This document shows, piece by piece, positions 21,860 through 31,820 of a DNA stretch of 64,000 nucleotides. The position numbers and the translations under genes are program-made. This stretch comes from Mytilinidion resinicola (lineage: Eukaryota; Ascomycota; Dothideomycetes; Mytilinidiales; Mytilinidiaceae), in the NCBI RefSeq assembly GCF_010093595.1, contig NW_022985450.1:1210130-1274129 (forward strand). Direction: 5' to 3'. Numbering within the stretch: the first letter of the stretch is position 1; each line of letters starts with the position of its first letter. The notes beneath the pieces were generated by a model. That model made no database searches. It saw only the letters and a program-made list of their open reading frames with translations, and had not been told where the DNA came from.

Positions 21860-22460
21860 TCAAGGGGAGATGTTGCAACGAGCGCAAACCTTGATCTCCT
21901 TTGGGACAATGCCGCGCCCGTGCATCTCCACACGCTGGAGAGTACAATGCAGATGTTGAATATAAGGTGGGAGATCTCGTGCTTCAGCAAAGTCTGCCAG
22001 CGTCACCGCCCGGTACGCAACCTTGAGGTCCGCCATCTTGTTTGCGGGATCGGCACGAGGCCTTTGAGCTAGCCCTCGAGCTGGCCCTCGAGCTAGCCCA
22101 GTTCTTATCACACTCTTCGCTTTAGGCAGGCGTTGCCATCACAATGAGGGCCGGGATAACCACGGGTCGAGTCGCCCGTGGAGTCGCATATGGATCAGCG
22201 CCATCTACAGCGTCCCTTTCCAAATGCCGCGAGACAACAGGCTTCGGCGGCCGGTTGCGCCGCTGTGCTGGTGTCTTATTCAGCACCCGGCCATTTATGG
22301 TCTCCATGATTGTATTCATTTGTGCAGCCCTCGGTGTAGATGGGGTTCGAGCCTGGGACCGCGCCCCAGAAGCATTTTTACGCGCGGTCGACCGTTGGCG
22401 CATTTGGGCAGGAAGACGAGGGCCATTGGTCGGCGATGGACCGTTCGACAGCAGACTCAT
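21860..22460 (-). pseudogene. Nuclease-like gene, N-terminal end (candidate)
   Basis: A frame starting MSLLSNGPSPTNGPRLPAQM is basic and disordered, as is usual before this domain. After a frame break near 22115 it continues with LPPYIQHLHCTLQRVEMHG and GIVPKEIK, similar to the IPxxLxxxLxxIxxRxxxGI helix seen in the copy at 13180. It then stops at 21860. The promoter and start are duplicated at 19196-19404. I read it as the 5' half of the gene whose catalytic half is at 20124-20830, split and probably dead. Confidence 0.4.
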
Positions 22461-22905
22461 CTCGGTGAGGGCGGAGCGTTTGCACTTTGAAGCGAGAGCG
22501 ACGGGACCGTGGGAGGACGAGGGCGTCGTTCGCGCGGCTTAGGGAGGTGGTCTGCAGGTGTGTTGGGCGGAGGGCGCCGCGGGCGCCGAAGACGTCGTCC
22601 AACCAGGCGTCCGCAGGACTCATGGCGTCGAGGAAGGCGAAAAGGCAGTGCAAGAAAGACCTGACAACGACAGGAATCAAATAACGGCACGGTGGAGCAT
22701 GCGCGAAGGCGACGTTCGTGTTAACGTTAGTCCCTTTATGGAGGTTAGCAGCGTTAATGTCAACATAGTTTAGGCAGGGAGGGCAGCCGACCCGGGATAA
22801 GGACGGACAGGCGTCACTATTAACAGCAGTAGCAAAGTAGAAAGAGGTGGTGGTAAGCCGCTGCAATCACACAAATAACCGTAAGAATTCTGTGACCTTA
22901 TGCTC

Positions 22906-23917
22906 CTAATGCTTGGTCCGACAAATCTGCTTTGCGGCTGTGGTGCTTGACCGAACGCAGTCGATGCAGAGGCCATTACCTTTCTTGAAATCATCTAGCC
23001 TCGATTTGCGCCTTCTTCTATACCCGGGATCTCCATGCCAACGATAGCTGCATGGAACCCATCCGCGAGGTATGGTCGGATCGTTCATGTTCTCTAATTT
23101 CTCAAGAACCCCCGATATTGTAGTACTAAGCGTTTGCAAGGGCCCTAATTCTTCTTTCTGAAGCAGCTTCATATAAGCAAAACCATGCTGACTTGACCAC
23201 CCACAACTACAGTTGCAGTGATCATCCGTTCCAGCATCACTTGCTCCATCGAGTAATATCTTCTGCAGTTTCGTGCGCATCTGGTTTCTTCGCTCTTCTA
23301 GGAAATCTATAGCGAAGCATTAATACCTAGCTCGGAAAGTTTGCATAATACGTACAGAAAACCTTCCATGGGACAATATCAACCAAACCAACGTCCTTAT
23401 CAGCGAGTGGGAGGTAGCAATCCTTATGGCGAAGTATCATTGCGAGTGTAATCTCACTGAAAGCCCGTGCGTTATCAAGTATGTATGCGGCGGCCATAAG
23501 ATACCCAAGTTCTATAATACCTTGAACCTCCTTTGGGCTCAGCCAAAGCATGCTGGCGTATTTTACAGCCACGATGCAGTCAAACTTATCTGCGGTGACG
23601 GCAATTTCGAAGGCTTTAATCGGGTCCAGGGTTTCAGGCACGACATCGTTACGAAGATGGAGGATGTTGCAGAGAATCTCCAAGGCGTTTGCATCGTCAT
23701 CCGGCATAGATATCTCCTTAGGACTGTCCCCTCTTAAGTCCTGGCCTTCACTAAAGTGCGGTCCGAACATAGCGTTGAAGTATTTCGAGGCATTCTTAAG
23801 AACGGATGAACAGACTTGTATCCTTCTTTGGTGCGGGCCGACGACTAAGATGACATTGCCGTTTGTAGCAATTTCGGCAACTGAAGTTGAGGACTGATCG
23901 CTATTATCTGTCGCCAT
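22906..23917 (-). CDS. BTB/POZ domain protein
   Basis: Two exons (23356-23917 and 22906-23306) joined by a 49-bp intron with GTACGT and CTATAG give an intact 320-residue protein. Residues about 20-100 form a BTB fold of the fungal type: NVILVVGPHQRRIQVCSSVL, then KYFNAMFGPHFSEG and IPD/MPDDDANALEILCNILH. The rest is helical, with a Cys cluster CNCSC and a basic RRRRKSR stretch near the C-terminus. Fungal BTB-only proteins of this size are numerous, accessory and mostly uncharacterised; some BTB proteins act as cullin-3 adaptors, but nothing here shows that. No lesion was found. Confidence 0.85.
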
Positions 23918-24182
23918 ACTGTGAGCCTACCAGGAAGTTACCCAAAAGTTTAGCGAATATACGCTCGCAGAGTGGTAGGAGCTCGGCGATGACGCTATTC
24001 AACTAGTGCTGAACGTAACCTCGGTTTGTGCAATGTCGCGGACCTATACGTCTTGGCTGGCAGGGCTCGTCTAGGGGATTTGAATAGCGTTGAAGGTAAG
24101 GAAATAAGAGTATTATGGTAAGAAGAAGGGAAAGAGTACAAAGTGGAGATATTGCAACCGGTTCGGCTGAACGGAGAGACTT
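23918..24182. promoter_or_regulatory. Upstream region of the BTB gene
   Basis: Non-coding sequence 5' of the BTB gene. No distinct motif could be assigned. Confidence 0.3.
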
Positions 24183-24214
24183 TCAGCTGCTGCGGGGCTG
24201 CAGCTCAGCCGAAG

Positions 24215-24440
24215 CCACTAACTTAGATGTACCAACCTGCGTGGCGAACTTTCGCACCACACCATAGGCATCGTTGATAATAACTGCCCAGGATTCTAGT
24301 AGGATTATAAGGCTCGGGCTAGGCCCTTTTATGACCGTCAAAAGTAATAAGAGATTGATAGTGGTGCTGTGGCGACGAAATTCTATCGCACCATGAAAGT
24401 GCACGTTGCGAAATTCAGGCGATAATACGGCCTCGCCAGC
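24215..24440 (-). repeat. Dispersed sequence shared with 63660-63890
   Basis: Read on the minus strand, this stretch and the reverse complement of about 63660-63890 share blocks such as CGCCACAGCACCACTATC, CATAAAAGGGCC and TTCGCCACG in the same order. CATAAAAGGGCC looks like a TATA box about 65-75 bp before a conserved ATG, so it may be a duplicated promoter plus the start of a gene, or a repeat family. Both copies continue as open frames of 60 or more codons without a known domain. Confidence 0.5.
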
Positions 24441-24664
24441 GTAATATTTAGGTAGGGGTGGTCTCAGATGTTTAGGAGTAGCTACAGCGCAAAGTCCATA
24501 TAGAATTATAAAAACATTAACGGGTGTGCAGGTCCTATGTTGCTTTGAAGTTGAAGTAACCTGGATTTGGCCCGGCACATAGGGATGCCCGGCACGCAGG
24601 GGGAGTGTAACGTGTCGTCTTAACTCTACTCTGCAAATGCTCGCGCAGTGCTTCGTACAGTTCA

Positions 24665-24900
24665 GTCTTGCGTTGGGGTGCAATAGTCTTCAGAAGGTCA
24701 GGCAAAGATATCTCAGGCATAAGACGATGATACCATACAACAGAGTGTACTGTATATCTTGAGTTGAACACGAGGTTCCTATCTACGAGAACGAGTGTGC
24801 TTAAATACAAAAGACAACTCCTAAGAAATCTATGTGTTCGAGCTGCTCACTACGAGCCGCTCGATCCGTCACGTAACCTCGTAGCTAGCCCGGGGAATCC
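24665..24900 (-). repeat. Dispersed repeat shared with 56240-56500
   Basis: A segment of about 230 bp with a near-identical core (GAGTTGAACACGAGGTTCCT ... AAATACAAAAGACAACTCC) also occurs, in the same orientation, at 56290-56390, with weaker similarity on both sides through ACCTCGTAGCTAGCC. The ends are unclear. It may be an LTR or the 3' region of a retroelement. Confidence 0.7.
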
Positions 24901-24977
24901 AACACGCACCATTAGCCTAGGCACGTGACTTGCCACGGTACAAGAAGGTACTTCTCTACCACAGCTTGAGCTGACAA

Positions 24978-25030
24978 TGGTGTGGCCGGTGCGGGTCGGC
25001 CGTCCTCCCTGCTTGTGGTGGCAACATTCA
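24978..25030 (-). repeat. Short LINE fragment
   Basis: GTGCGGGTCGGCCGTCCTCC and the following GCTTGTGGTGGCAAC recur at 58695-58732 at the edge of the LINE remnant. A small orphan piece of the same element. Confidence 0.6.
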
Positions 25031-25267
25031 CTGCCAAGTCTCTTTAATATTAGATATTAGTTGTAACTATGCTTACCGGGCGCAACCTATTCCACAGTTC
25101 ACTAGCTCCGCCTGCTGCTATAAGTAGGAAATAGATTTACTAGGGTCTCTGCTAGCTCTATTTACTTCATGATCTCTTTTAGGATGCCCTGATAACGGTT
25201 ACGAGAGTGCAATACAAATTGGAGTCTCTTTAAACTCCGATGTCCATGTTCTCTAGCTGCCACTGAT

Positions 25268-25552
25268 TCAGAGTCCTAACCGATGATTTTGCGTATGGAT
25301 GTTGAGGGCCAAGAACCTGTTCTCGTAGCTGGTCCGATCCGGGAAGAGTTCAAATATATCCTTCCACTCCATGGCCATGTTATTCCTGTACGTGAGTAGC
25401 CGCAAGTCGTCCGAATCCAACCACGGCACACGCGTTCGTTGGCGGAAGCGCATATCGCCTCTGTTGAACCTCGGATCAGAGCCCATAGCATGAGGCTTGT
25501 ATTCCGTTGTGTCTTCATCTGCGTCCTCGTCCTCGGCAGGGCTAGATCTAGT
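25268..25552 (-). pseudogene. Myb/SANT-like domain fragment in frame with the cyclohydrolase
   Basis: Directly after the GTP cyclohydrolase TAA (25553-25555) the same frame stays open for about 95 codons. It holds an acidic linker (SSPAEDEDADEDTTEY) and then RVPWLDSDDLRLLTYRNNM and MEWKDIFELFPDRT, a Trp-spaced Myb-like fold seen in many fungal proteins. The third helix is degenerate (SYENRFLALN). There is no own start near the stop codon, so it is either the last exon of a broken neighbouring gene or the remains of a fusion. Confidence 0.55.
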
Positions 25553-26442
25553 TTACTTTCGGCTAATAAGATTCAGAAATTCTTCCCTCGTTTTAGCGGT
25601 CGACCGCAAGCGGCCGAGCATGCAACTAGTGGTGGTAATTGCTCCAGTCTTCTGCACCCCACGCATCACCATACAGAGATGGCTAGACTCTACAACGACG
25701 GAGACGCCTTGCGGCTGGAGCAATTCGGAGAGGCCCAGAGCGACCTGCTTTGTGAGCCGTTCCTGGACTTGAAGTCGACGCGAGAACATTTCGACTATCC
25801 TAACGATCTTAGAGAGACCAATTACTCGGCGGTTGGGGATGTATCCGATATGCATCTAGCATTGTTAGCCTAAAATAGACTAGGAACGGGGTCGCTAATC
25901 ATACCTTTCCAGAAAATGGCACGAGATGGTGCTCGCAAAGCGAAAAGAAGTCAATGTCTTTCACAATTACCATCTCATCATGGTCTTCGTGAAATATAGC
26001 GCCGTTCACGATGGCGCGCAGGTCGTCTTCGTAGCCCTTTGTGAAGAAGAGCATGGCCTTCGCATAGCGCTCTGGGGTATTAAGCAGGCCTTCTCGGTCG
26101 GGATCCTCGCCCACGCATTCCAGGATCGTCCTTACGGCGCCTGACAGCTTGGCCAGGCGTTCTTCCATTTCCTTCTCGGTCGCCTCCCTCCTCTGGAGTG
26201 TTCCTCGACCTCGGATCTGTTAGTCAGTCTGTAGTCTCACGCCAGCAGATCTACCTACTTGGCCAACTCAAGCCATCAAAGTCGATTGTGGGGTGAGGGG
26301 TATAGGGGCTCTGTGCGCGGCTTGTAGCCAATGGTGTCCTCGTAGGACTACCCTCGTTGTACCCTTCCACGTCGATCTTGCTGTGTTCCATCTGATGTCT
26401 CTCACGGCCGTCGCTATCATCCATATGTGCGCTTGTGGACAT
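25553..26442 (-). CDS. GTP cyclohydrolase I
   Basis: Three exons (26259-26442, 25905-26209, 25553-25855) with two 49-bp introns give an intact 263-residue protein, normal for the fungal enzyme. It converts GTP to 7,8-dihydroneopterin triphosphate, the entry to folate and pterins. Zinc ligands are visible: Cys153 and His156 in LCEHH and Cys224 in SHLCMVMRG. The catalytic blocks [26 protein letters not shown] and [11 protein letters not shown] are complete. The N-terminal tail has the fungal signature [12 protein letters not shown]. The intron 1 acceptor is CCGAG just after CTAACAG, which I chose because it alone keeps the frame. Its head-to-head position with the multidomain gene at 26682 suggests a specialised copy rather than the housekeeping one; that is inference. 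Confidence 0.92.
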
Positions 26443-26681
26443 AGCTGCAAAGGGTGTAGAAGGTTGGTGGTGGGGCTACCAGCTCGCTTGTAAACTACGT
26501 CAAGCATCTCTATGGCGTATGATACGGCGCATCCTAATTGGGTATAGCGCTGCTGCGCCGCAGAGCTGTCATGCCTTGCAGTCAACCCCTCTTTTCGCTG
26601 CTTCATCATTACTTGGACGGTTGTTGATCCTAATAAGGCCCACATCAGCCATCGTTGTCATCACAGCCATTCCCGACTGAA
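26443..26681. promoter_or_regulatory. Bidirectional promoter between cyclohydrolase and multidomain gene
   Basis: Only 239 bp separate the two divergent start codons, so the genes must share a regulatory region. No clear TATA box or palindromic regulator site was found. Several CT-rich stretches lie near both starts. Confidence 0.6.
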
Positions 26682-29600
26682 ATGGCCACACTCGACTCCC
26701 TAAAGCGGGCTCTTAGACAGACAGCCAAGACAACGGCGTCGTCCCCGAAGCAGCCTTTGTCCGACACACAGTACGGCGTCGGCTTCGATATCTTGGTACA
26801 GGACTCAGGATGTATGGCCTACCAAGACTTCATTATCCCTCAATTATCTCAGCTGCTAAGCCCTCTCTTCATCTCGCGTACCCATATCTCGGCACTAGAG
26901 ATCGGACCCGGCCCAAAGAGCATACTTGGACATCTTCCCGCCCATCTGAGACGAAAGGTCAAGAGATACACTGCATTCGAGCCTAACGGTTTATTCGCTA
27001 CAAGGTTGGAAGAATGGCTTTGCCCTACCTCCGAGATGAAGTCCCCGCTGCCTTGTCTGGACGGCCCGCCTGATATCCATCGAGTTCCATTCGTTCTGAA
27101 GGACACCATCGTGAACGGTAACAATACGGGTGATGACGAGGATGAATACGACATCATCCTATTCTGCCATAGCATGTATGGCATGAAGCCCAAACATAGG
27201 TTCATCGAACGGGCGCTGGAACTGCTTGTTGAGCGGCCACAAGGCGGAATGGTAGCGGTTTTCCATCGTGACGGGGCCCTGCATCTCGACGGCTTGGTGT
27301 GCCATCGAACGGCTTCTTTCCCTTCCGGAGTCGTTCGCGTGGCAGATGACGATGAGGTACTAGACTGTTTTGCTCCTTTCATCGCGGGGTTCATCATACA
27401 AGACGTGGACGTGGACGAGGCTATCCGAATCGAGTGGCGTAAGGTGTGCCGCGCCTTGGGCCGTCGCGAGGAAGCTCACCCAGACCATCTCTTCTTCAGT
27501 TCACCGGAAGTCATGGCAGCCTTTACCCAACATGCGACCACATTGCCGGAGCTGACGGCGCAGGTGCCATTGGGGAAGGACCAGGCAGTTAAAAACCGAG
27601 AAGCCCGCCTCTACCGCCCTGCCTCGATGATTAGGCCAACAGAGGTCCGACACGTCCAGCAGTGCGTTCGATGGGCTCTAAAGCACGGGGTCGGCCTTAC
27701 CGTCATTGGTGGGGGTCACAGCGGCCACTGTCTACGGCCCAACGTTGTCTCGGTCGACATGGGCGCCTTTGACAAAGTACATATTCTTACAGCGGGGGAC
27801 GATGGAGGAGATGCCGGGTCCGATTCCGGTTCCGATTCTAGTTCCTTCGTCGTCGCCGAGGCGGGCTGCAAGACGGGGGATATCGTTCGCAAGGCCATGG
27901 CGGCGGGCGTGACAGTACCGCTAGGGGCTCGCCCAAGCGTAGGTGCGGGGCTGTGGCTACAAGGCGGCATCGGGCACCTAGCTAGGTTGCACGGGCTCGC
28001 ATGCGACGCCATCGTCGGTGTCGTTATGGTCAGCGTCGAAACTGGCCAGGTCCTCTGCGTCGGCCATGTACCAAGCCAACACCGGCCGGCCGATGCTGTT
28101 CGCCCAGCAAACGAACCCGATCTTTTATGGGCGATAAAAGGCGCCGGGACTAATTTTGGCATCGTGGTCAGCGCGACTTTCAAGGCTTACACGGCTCCGA
28201 CCTACTTGACTCGAAACTGGGTCTTCCCGCTGAGTGACAACCTCGAGGCACGGCTCAGGCTCAGCGACTTTGATAAACTCGTCGCCAGGAAGCTCCTCCG
28301 GAACTGTTCTGCAGACGCGTATCTGTACTGGGACGCCGGCCGGCTGCATCTTGGCGTGACTATAATTGAATCTTCCACGAGTAGGTCCACTTTTGAAACA
28401 TTCACGCCCACACCCGTAGGTGCAACTTTGGGGCCGGAAGACGCTTTCAAGGCCGTGGACGCCGTCGGTTTGTTCGAGACGGAGATGTACGTCTCCGGAA
28501 TGCACGGCGGGCACGGTGGCGGCAAGACGTCCTCGTTCAAGCGATGTTTGTTCCTAAAAAGCATCGGAGAAGCGAACGTCGTCGACCGGTTGGTAGTGGC
28601 CGTTAAGACTCGTCCCTCGCCACTCTGTTATCTCCATTTGCTGCAAGGTGGTGGAGCGGTGGGCGACGTTGCGGCTGATGCCACTGCTTTCGGCTGTCGA
28701 GACTGGGAGTTTGCCTGCGTGATAACTGGTGTCTGGGACCGCGCCCAAGATGGCACCGAAGCCGCGCGATCTGCCGTGCGATGGGTTTACAAAGTCGCTG
28801 AGGAACTGTTGTCCTTAAGTAGCGGAGCTTACGGCGCCGACCTCGGGCCGGACCCCAGAGACGCGACGCTGGCGGCCAAGGCTTTTGGACCGAACCGACC
28901 ACGCCTGGCCCGTCTCAAATACAGCTTGGACCCGCGCAATGTGTTGGCTTACGCCTGTCCGCTCCCGAAAGCGTTGATGGAGCAGAAGGTTGTCATTCTT
29001 GTCACGGGCGAAAGCTGCGCCGGCAAGGACTATTGTGCCAACGTCTGGGTCTCCGTTTTCCCTAAATGCACCCACAAGAGACTCACGGCGCGGACAGTCA
29101 GCATTAGCGATGCGACTAAGCGAGAATACGCGGCGACTACCGGTGCCGACCTAGACCGCCTTCTTGAAGACCGTGCCTACAAGGAGCAACACCGGCCGGC
29201 GCTGACGAGATTTTTTCAGGAACAGGTGCGGCAACAACCTCGACTGCCAGAGCAGCATTTTCTAGATGCTGTGTACGGCGCCGTAGATGTGGACGTGCTG
29301 CTAATCACCGGTATGAGAGACGAGGCGCCTGTCGCAGCGTTGTCGCATTTGGTGCCAGACACCAAGCTACTTGAAGTTCACGTCCAAGCTAGTAAACAGA
29401 CACGGCAGACTCGCCGAGGGTGCCACGGCAGTGACGATAATGGTAACAATAAGGACAGCAGCAATAACAGGTCGAATTTGACAGCCTTGGACTACCGCCC
29501 CAGTCTCGCCTTCGCCAATGACACGGCGGGAAACGAAGCGGCAGAAAGGTTTGCCGAACAGCACCTGCTTCCTTTCTTTCACGAGGACCTGCAGCGACTA

Positions 29601-30167
29601 GCCAATATGGTGCGTCCGATACCCAACTTTCCACGCCCAGATATCGAGTTTCGCCACGTGCTCGGCATCTCCCAGCAGCCGGGTGGGCTGGCCCTGTGCA
29701 CGTCTCTGCTGGAAACCCACTTCATCGGTGACTGGGCCAAAGTCGATGCGGTGGCGTGTTGCGAGATTGGTGGCTTTGTCTATGCGTCGGCGTTGGCCTC
29801 GCAGGTCGATGTGCCCTTAGTGCTAATTCGTGAAGCTGGCAAGCTCCCCCCACCCACCGTTTCTGTTATCAAGCCCCCCTCGCATATCTCGTCCTTGGCA
29901 TCCAATAGTACGAAAGAGAAGCGGATTGAGATGGAGCGGGATGTAGTCCCCAGGGGCGCGTCAGTGGTGGTGGTGGACGATGTGCTTTCCACGGGGGAGA
30001 CGCTATGTGCGGTCCTACAGCTATTATGTAAAGCTGGCATCAGCGCCGAGGATATTAGCATCATGGCCGTGGCCGAATTTCCAGTTCACCGTGGCCGAGA
30101 GCTGTTGCACCGACGTGGGTTTGGCAGAATTAATATTCAAAGCCTTCTGGTCTTTGGCGGTGCTTAG
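26682..30167 (+). CDS. Four-part fusion: methyltransferase, FAD oxidase, PMVK-like kinase, APRT-like
   Basis: One intronless frame of 1,161 codons; the ATG at 26682 (GAAATGG) is the first in frame. (1) Residues about 20-270: SAM-methyltransferase-like, motif I ALEIGPGPKS near residue 72 and a DIILFCHSMYGM strand. (2) About 305-765: FAD-linked oxidase with the PCMH loop VIGGGHSGH near 342-349 (the His position that can hold FAD covalently), GGIGHLARLHGLACD, GAGTNFGIV and the berberine-bridge-type end LDPRNVLAYACPL. (3) About 768-900: P-loop GESCAGKD at 776-783, then TKREYA, GADLDRLLED and AYKEQHRP, matching animal-type phosphomevalonate kinase; fungi normally use the unrelated ERG8 kinase. (4) About 940-1161: adenine-phosphoribosyltransferase-like, PNFPRPDIEFRHVLGI, REAGKLPPPTVS and the PRPP loop VVVVDDVLSTGET at 1095-1107. 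A low-complexity Asn/Asp/Ser linker lies near 915-930. All key motifs are intact. Substrates are unknown. Confidence 0.9.
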   Translation: MATLDSLKRALRQTAKTTASSPKQPLSDTQYGVGFDILVQDSGCMAYQDFIIPQLSQLLSPLFISRTHISALEIGPGPKSILGHLPAHLRRKVKRYTAFEPNGLFATRLEEWLCPTSEMKSPLPCLDGPPDIHRVPFVLKDTIVNGNNTGDDEDEYDIILFCHSMYGMKPKHRFIERALELLVERPQGGMVAVFHRDGALHLDGLVCHRTASFPSGVVRVADDDEVLDCFAPFIAGFIIQDVDVDEAIRIEWRKVCRALGRREEAHPDHLFFSSPEVMAAFTQHATTLPELTAQVPLGKDQAVKNREARLYRPASMIRPTEVRHVQQCVRWALKHGVGLTVIGGGHSGHCLRPNVVSVDMGAFDKVHILTAGDDGGDAGSDSGSDSSSFVVAEAGCKTGDIVRKAMAAGVTVPLGARPSVGAGLWLQGGIGHLARLHGLACDAIVGVVMVSVETGQVLCVGHVPSQHRPADAVRPANEPDLLWAIKGAGTNFGIVVSATFKAYTAPTYLTRNWVFPLSDNLEARLRLSDFDKLVARKLLRNCSADAYLYWDAGRLHLGVTIIESSTSRSTFETFTPTPVGATLGPEDAFKAVDAVGLFETEMYVSGMHGGHGGGKTSSFKRCLFLKSIGEANVVDRLVVAVKTRPSPLCYLHLLQGGGAVGDVAADATAFGCRDWEFACVITGVWDRAQDGTEAARSAVRWVYKVAEELLSLSSGAYGADLGPDPRDATLAAKAFGPNRPRLARLKYSLDPRNVLAYACPLPKALMEQKVVILVTGESCAGKDYCANVWVSVFPKCTHKRLTARTVSISDATKREYAATTGADLDRLLEDRAYKEQHRPALTRFFQEQVRQQPRLPEQHFLDAVYGAVDVDVLLITGMRDEAPVAALSHLVPDTKLLEVHVQASKQTRQTRRGCHGSDDNGNNKDSSNNRSNLTALDYRPSLAFANDTAGNEAAERFAEQHLLPFFHEDLQRLANMVRPIPNFPRPDIEFRHVLGISQQPGGLALCTSLLETHFIGDWAKVDAVACCEIGGFVYASALASQVDVPLVLIREAGKLPPPTVSVIKPPSHISSLASNSTKEKRIEMERDVVPRGASVVVVDDVLSTGETLCAVLQLLCKAGISAEDISIMAVAEFPVHRGRELLHRRGFGRINIQSLLVFGGA

Positions 30168-31068
30168 GAAAGGAAGAAGGAAGGAAAGGATATTGAAATC
30201 TTAGATTTGTGATAAGGATAACTAGCTTGTGATAACTATGTGTGATTTGGGCGACTTCGAACTTCTGCCCTATCGCTTATCTTAGTGGGCGGGATTCATA
30301 TGCAAATAAGAAGCAGATATCTATAGCTCTAAGTGTCTTCACGCTCCTACTTTAATTAATCTCGCAGTCACGACCAGGGTTGAGGAGTGGGCCGCCAAGG
30401 GCCGGTCCAAGACCAACGGAACACAGAAGGATTGGACGAAGATGAAGAACATTGGGCTGCGAGTCCAGGATCACATACATGATTAGTGGGAGTAGTTTCA
30501 GCACGGCGGGTTTTTCGCCATGCGGGGAGGGCTTGCCAGCTTGACGTTCCGCTTAGCGCCAACAGGGGGGGGGGCGCTTGTGCCACCCCACCAAAACCTG
30601 AACATCAACAACATCATTACAATACGCTCCTACGTGCTAGAAAGCTTCAAATAATTATAATACGTTATCAACAACCTTAAAAGTAATGTATAATACTCTC
30701 TACAAGGTAATATAGCCTTAGTTTTCAACGTGCGCACCCCAAAAATAGCCAGGAATCATAGAGTAAGTTGACCTCGTTATGAACGAGCTGTTTTCTTAAG
30801 TTATCACGGTCGCAAATCAGTATTACATCTCTTATCACTCTTATGAAGTCATTTCCATCAAGATATCAAGTAGAGGATTGTATTAGGCACCTTCAAGAGG
30901 TCTCCTTTTACAGTCGCATGCCCGTAGGCCTTCTCATTTAGGATGAGGAATAAAAAATTAAGAAATCAAAGAATTCTACAGAAGTCTTACCGTCTAAGAC
31001 GAGCTTAAATCACACCAGATACCCCCATGGGTCCATCTTCGTTCTAGACGAAGCAGCTAGCAGCAGCT
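30168..31068. other. No recognisable gene
   Basis: 3' flank of the multidomain gene, becoming AT-rich after 30,600. A G10-type homopolymer lies near 30566. No supported frame. Confidence 0.5.
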
Positions 31069-31820
31069 AGATCTCATCAGTCTCAATACCAGCATCAGGT
31101 CCATGAGCCTGGATGTCCCGCTGCACTTCAGTGATGCGCACGTTCCGATCAATCAACTATTACATACATAGTTAGCTTCGTCAATAACAAGAAATAGGGA
31201 AGACATACAGCATTTGGTGCGCGTGAGATACCAATCAGGCCGTCCAACAGCATATAGTTAGAAGGCCCTACGAACATGGAAGGCCATCACCTAAGAGACA
31301 TTCGCTAGAGACGAAGCAAGAATACAGAATACAGAATACTGGAAGAAACTTTTACCGGAGGCTCCGAGGTACCAGGAAGAGGATCAGCCGGCCAGATATC
31401 CTTAGCTACAAGGTACTCCTTCACTATAGCCTCCTCCCAGGCGCAACTACAAGGAACAAGGTCAATTGGATCAAGACCAATAGGGAGCATGGTCAGATCA
31501 AGCACAGTACCAGGACCACGAGGCATGCCTGGCATAGCCTCCCGGCCACGGAAGCACTTGTAGCACTTTGGAACGCCATTTATCTGGCGCCAAAGCCGGG
31601 CTCGAATCTCCTCAATGCCAGTCGGGTTCTGAGGACGGGCAGAGCGATCCCAACGAGCAGTGTACCTGGCAATAGCCCTAGAAGATCGTTAGCAACGAAG
31701 CCAAAGGAAGGGAGGCAAGAGAACTTACTGTCGCTCGGCAGCCGTGGTCTGCGGGTTGGCGAGGACCCGGTTGCGGCGGGTTGTGATGTGCTGGTGGTAA
31801 GGAATGACATTGGGAGGCAT
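31068..31820 (-). CDS. Spliced hypothetical protein
   Basis: Exon 1 (31729-31820, MPPNVIPYHQHITTRRN...) and exon 2 (31356-31677, AIARYTARWDRSARPQNP ... WPADPLPGTSEPP) join in frame across a 51-bp intron with GTAAGT and TTCTAG. Exon 2 has a CYKC pair and many Pro/Trp residues. Downstream, sequence reading SNYMLLDGLIGISRAPNA continues across another intron (GTATGT...AATAG) into LIDRNVRITEVQRDI and stops at about 31068. The link from exon 2 to this part needs a one-base frame change near 31285, so the 3' end is uncertain or mutated. I do not recognise the family. Confidence 0.55.

Noticed and set aside
22340..22365. GGTTCGAGCC resembling a tRNA B box
   Set aside because: No A box or cloverleaf at the right spacing; it lies in the 5' part of a nuclease-like gene.
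26655..26681. Earlier start for the multidomain enzyme
   Set aside because: The upstream extension has no ATG; the first ATG in frame is at 26682 with a good context.
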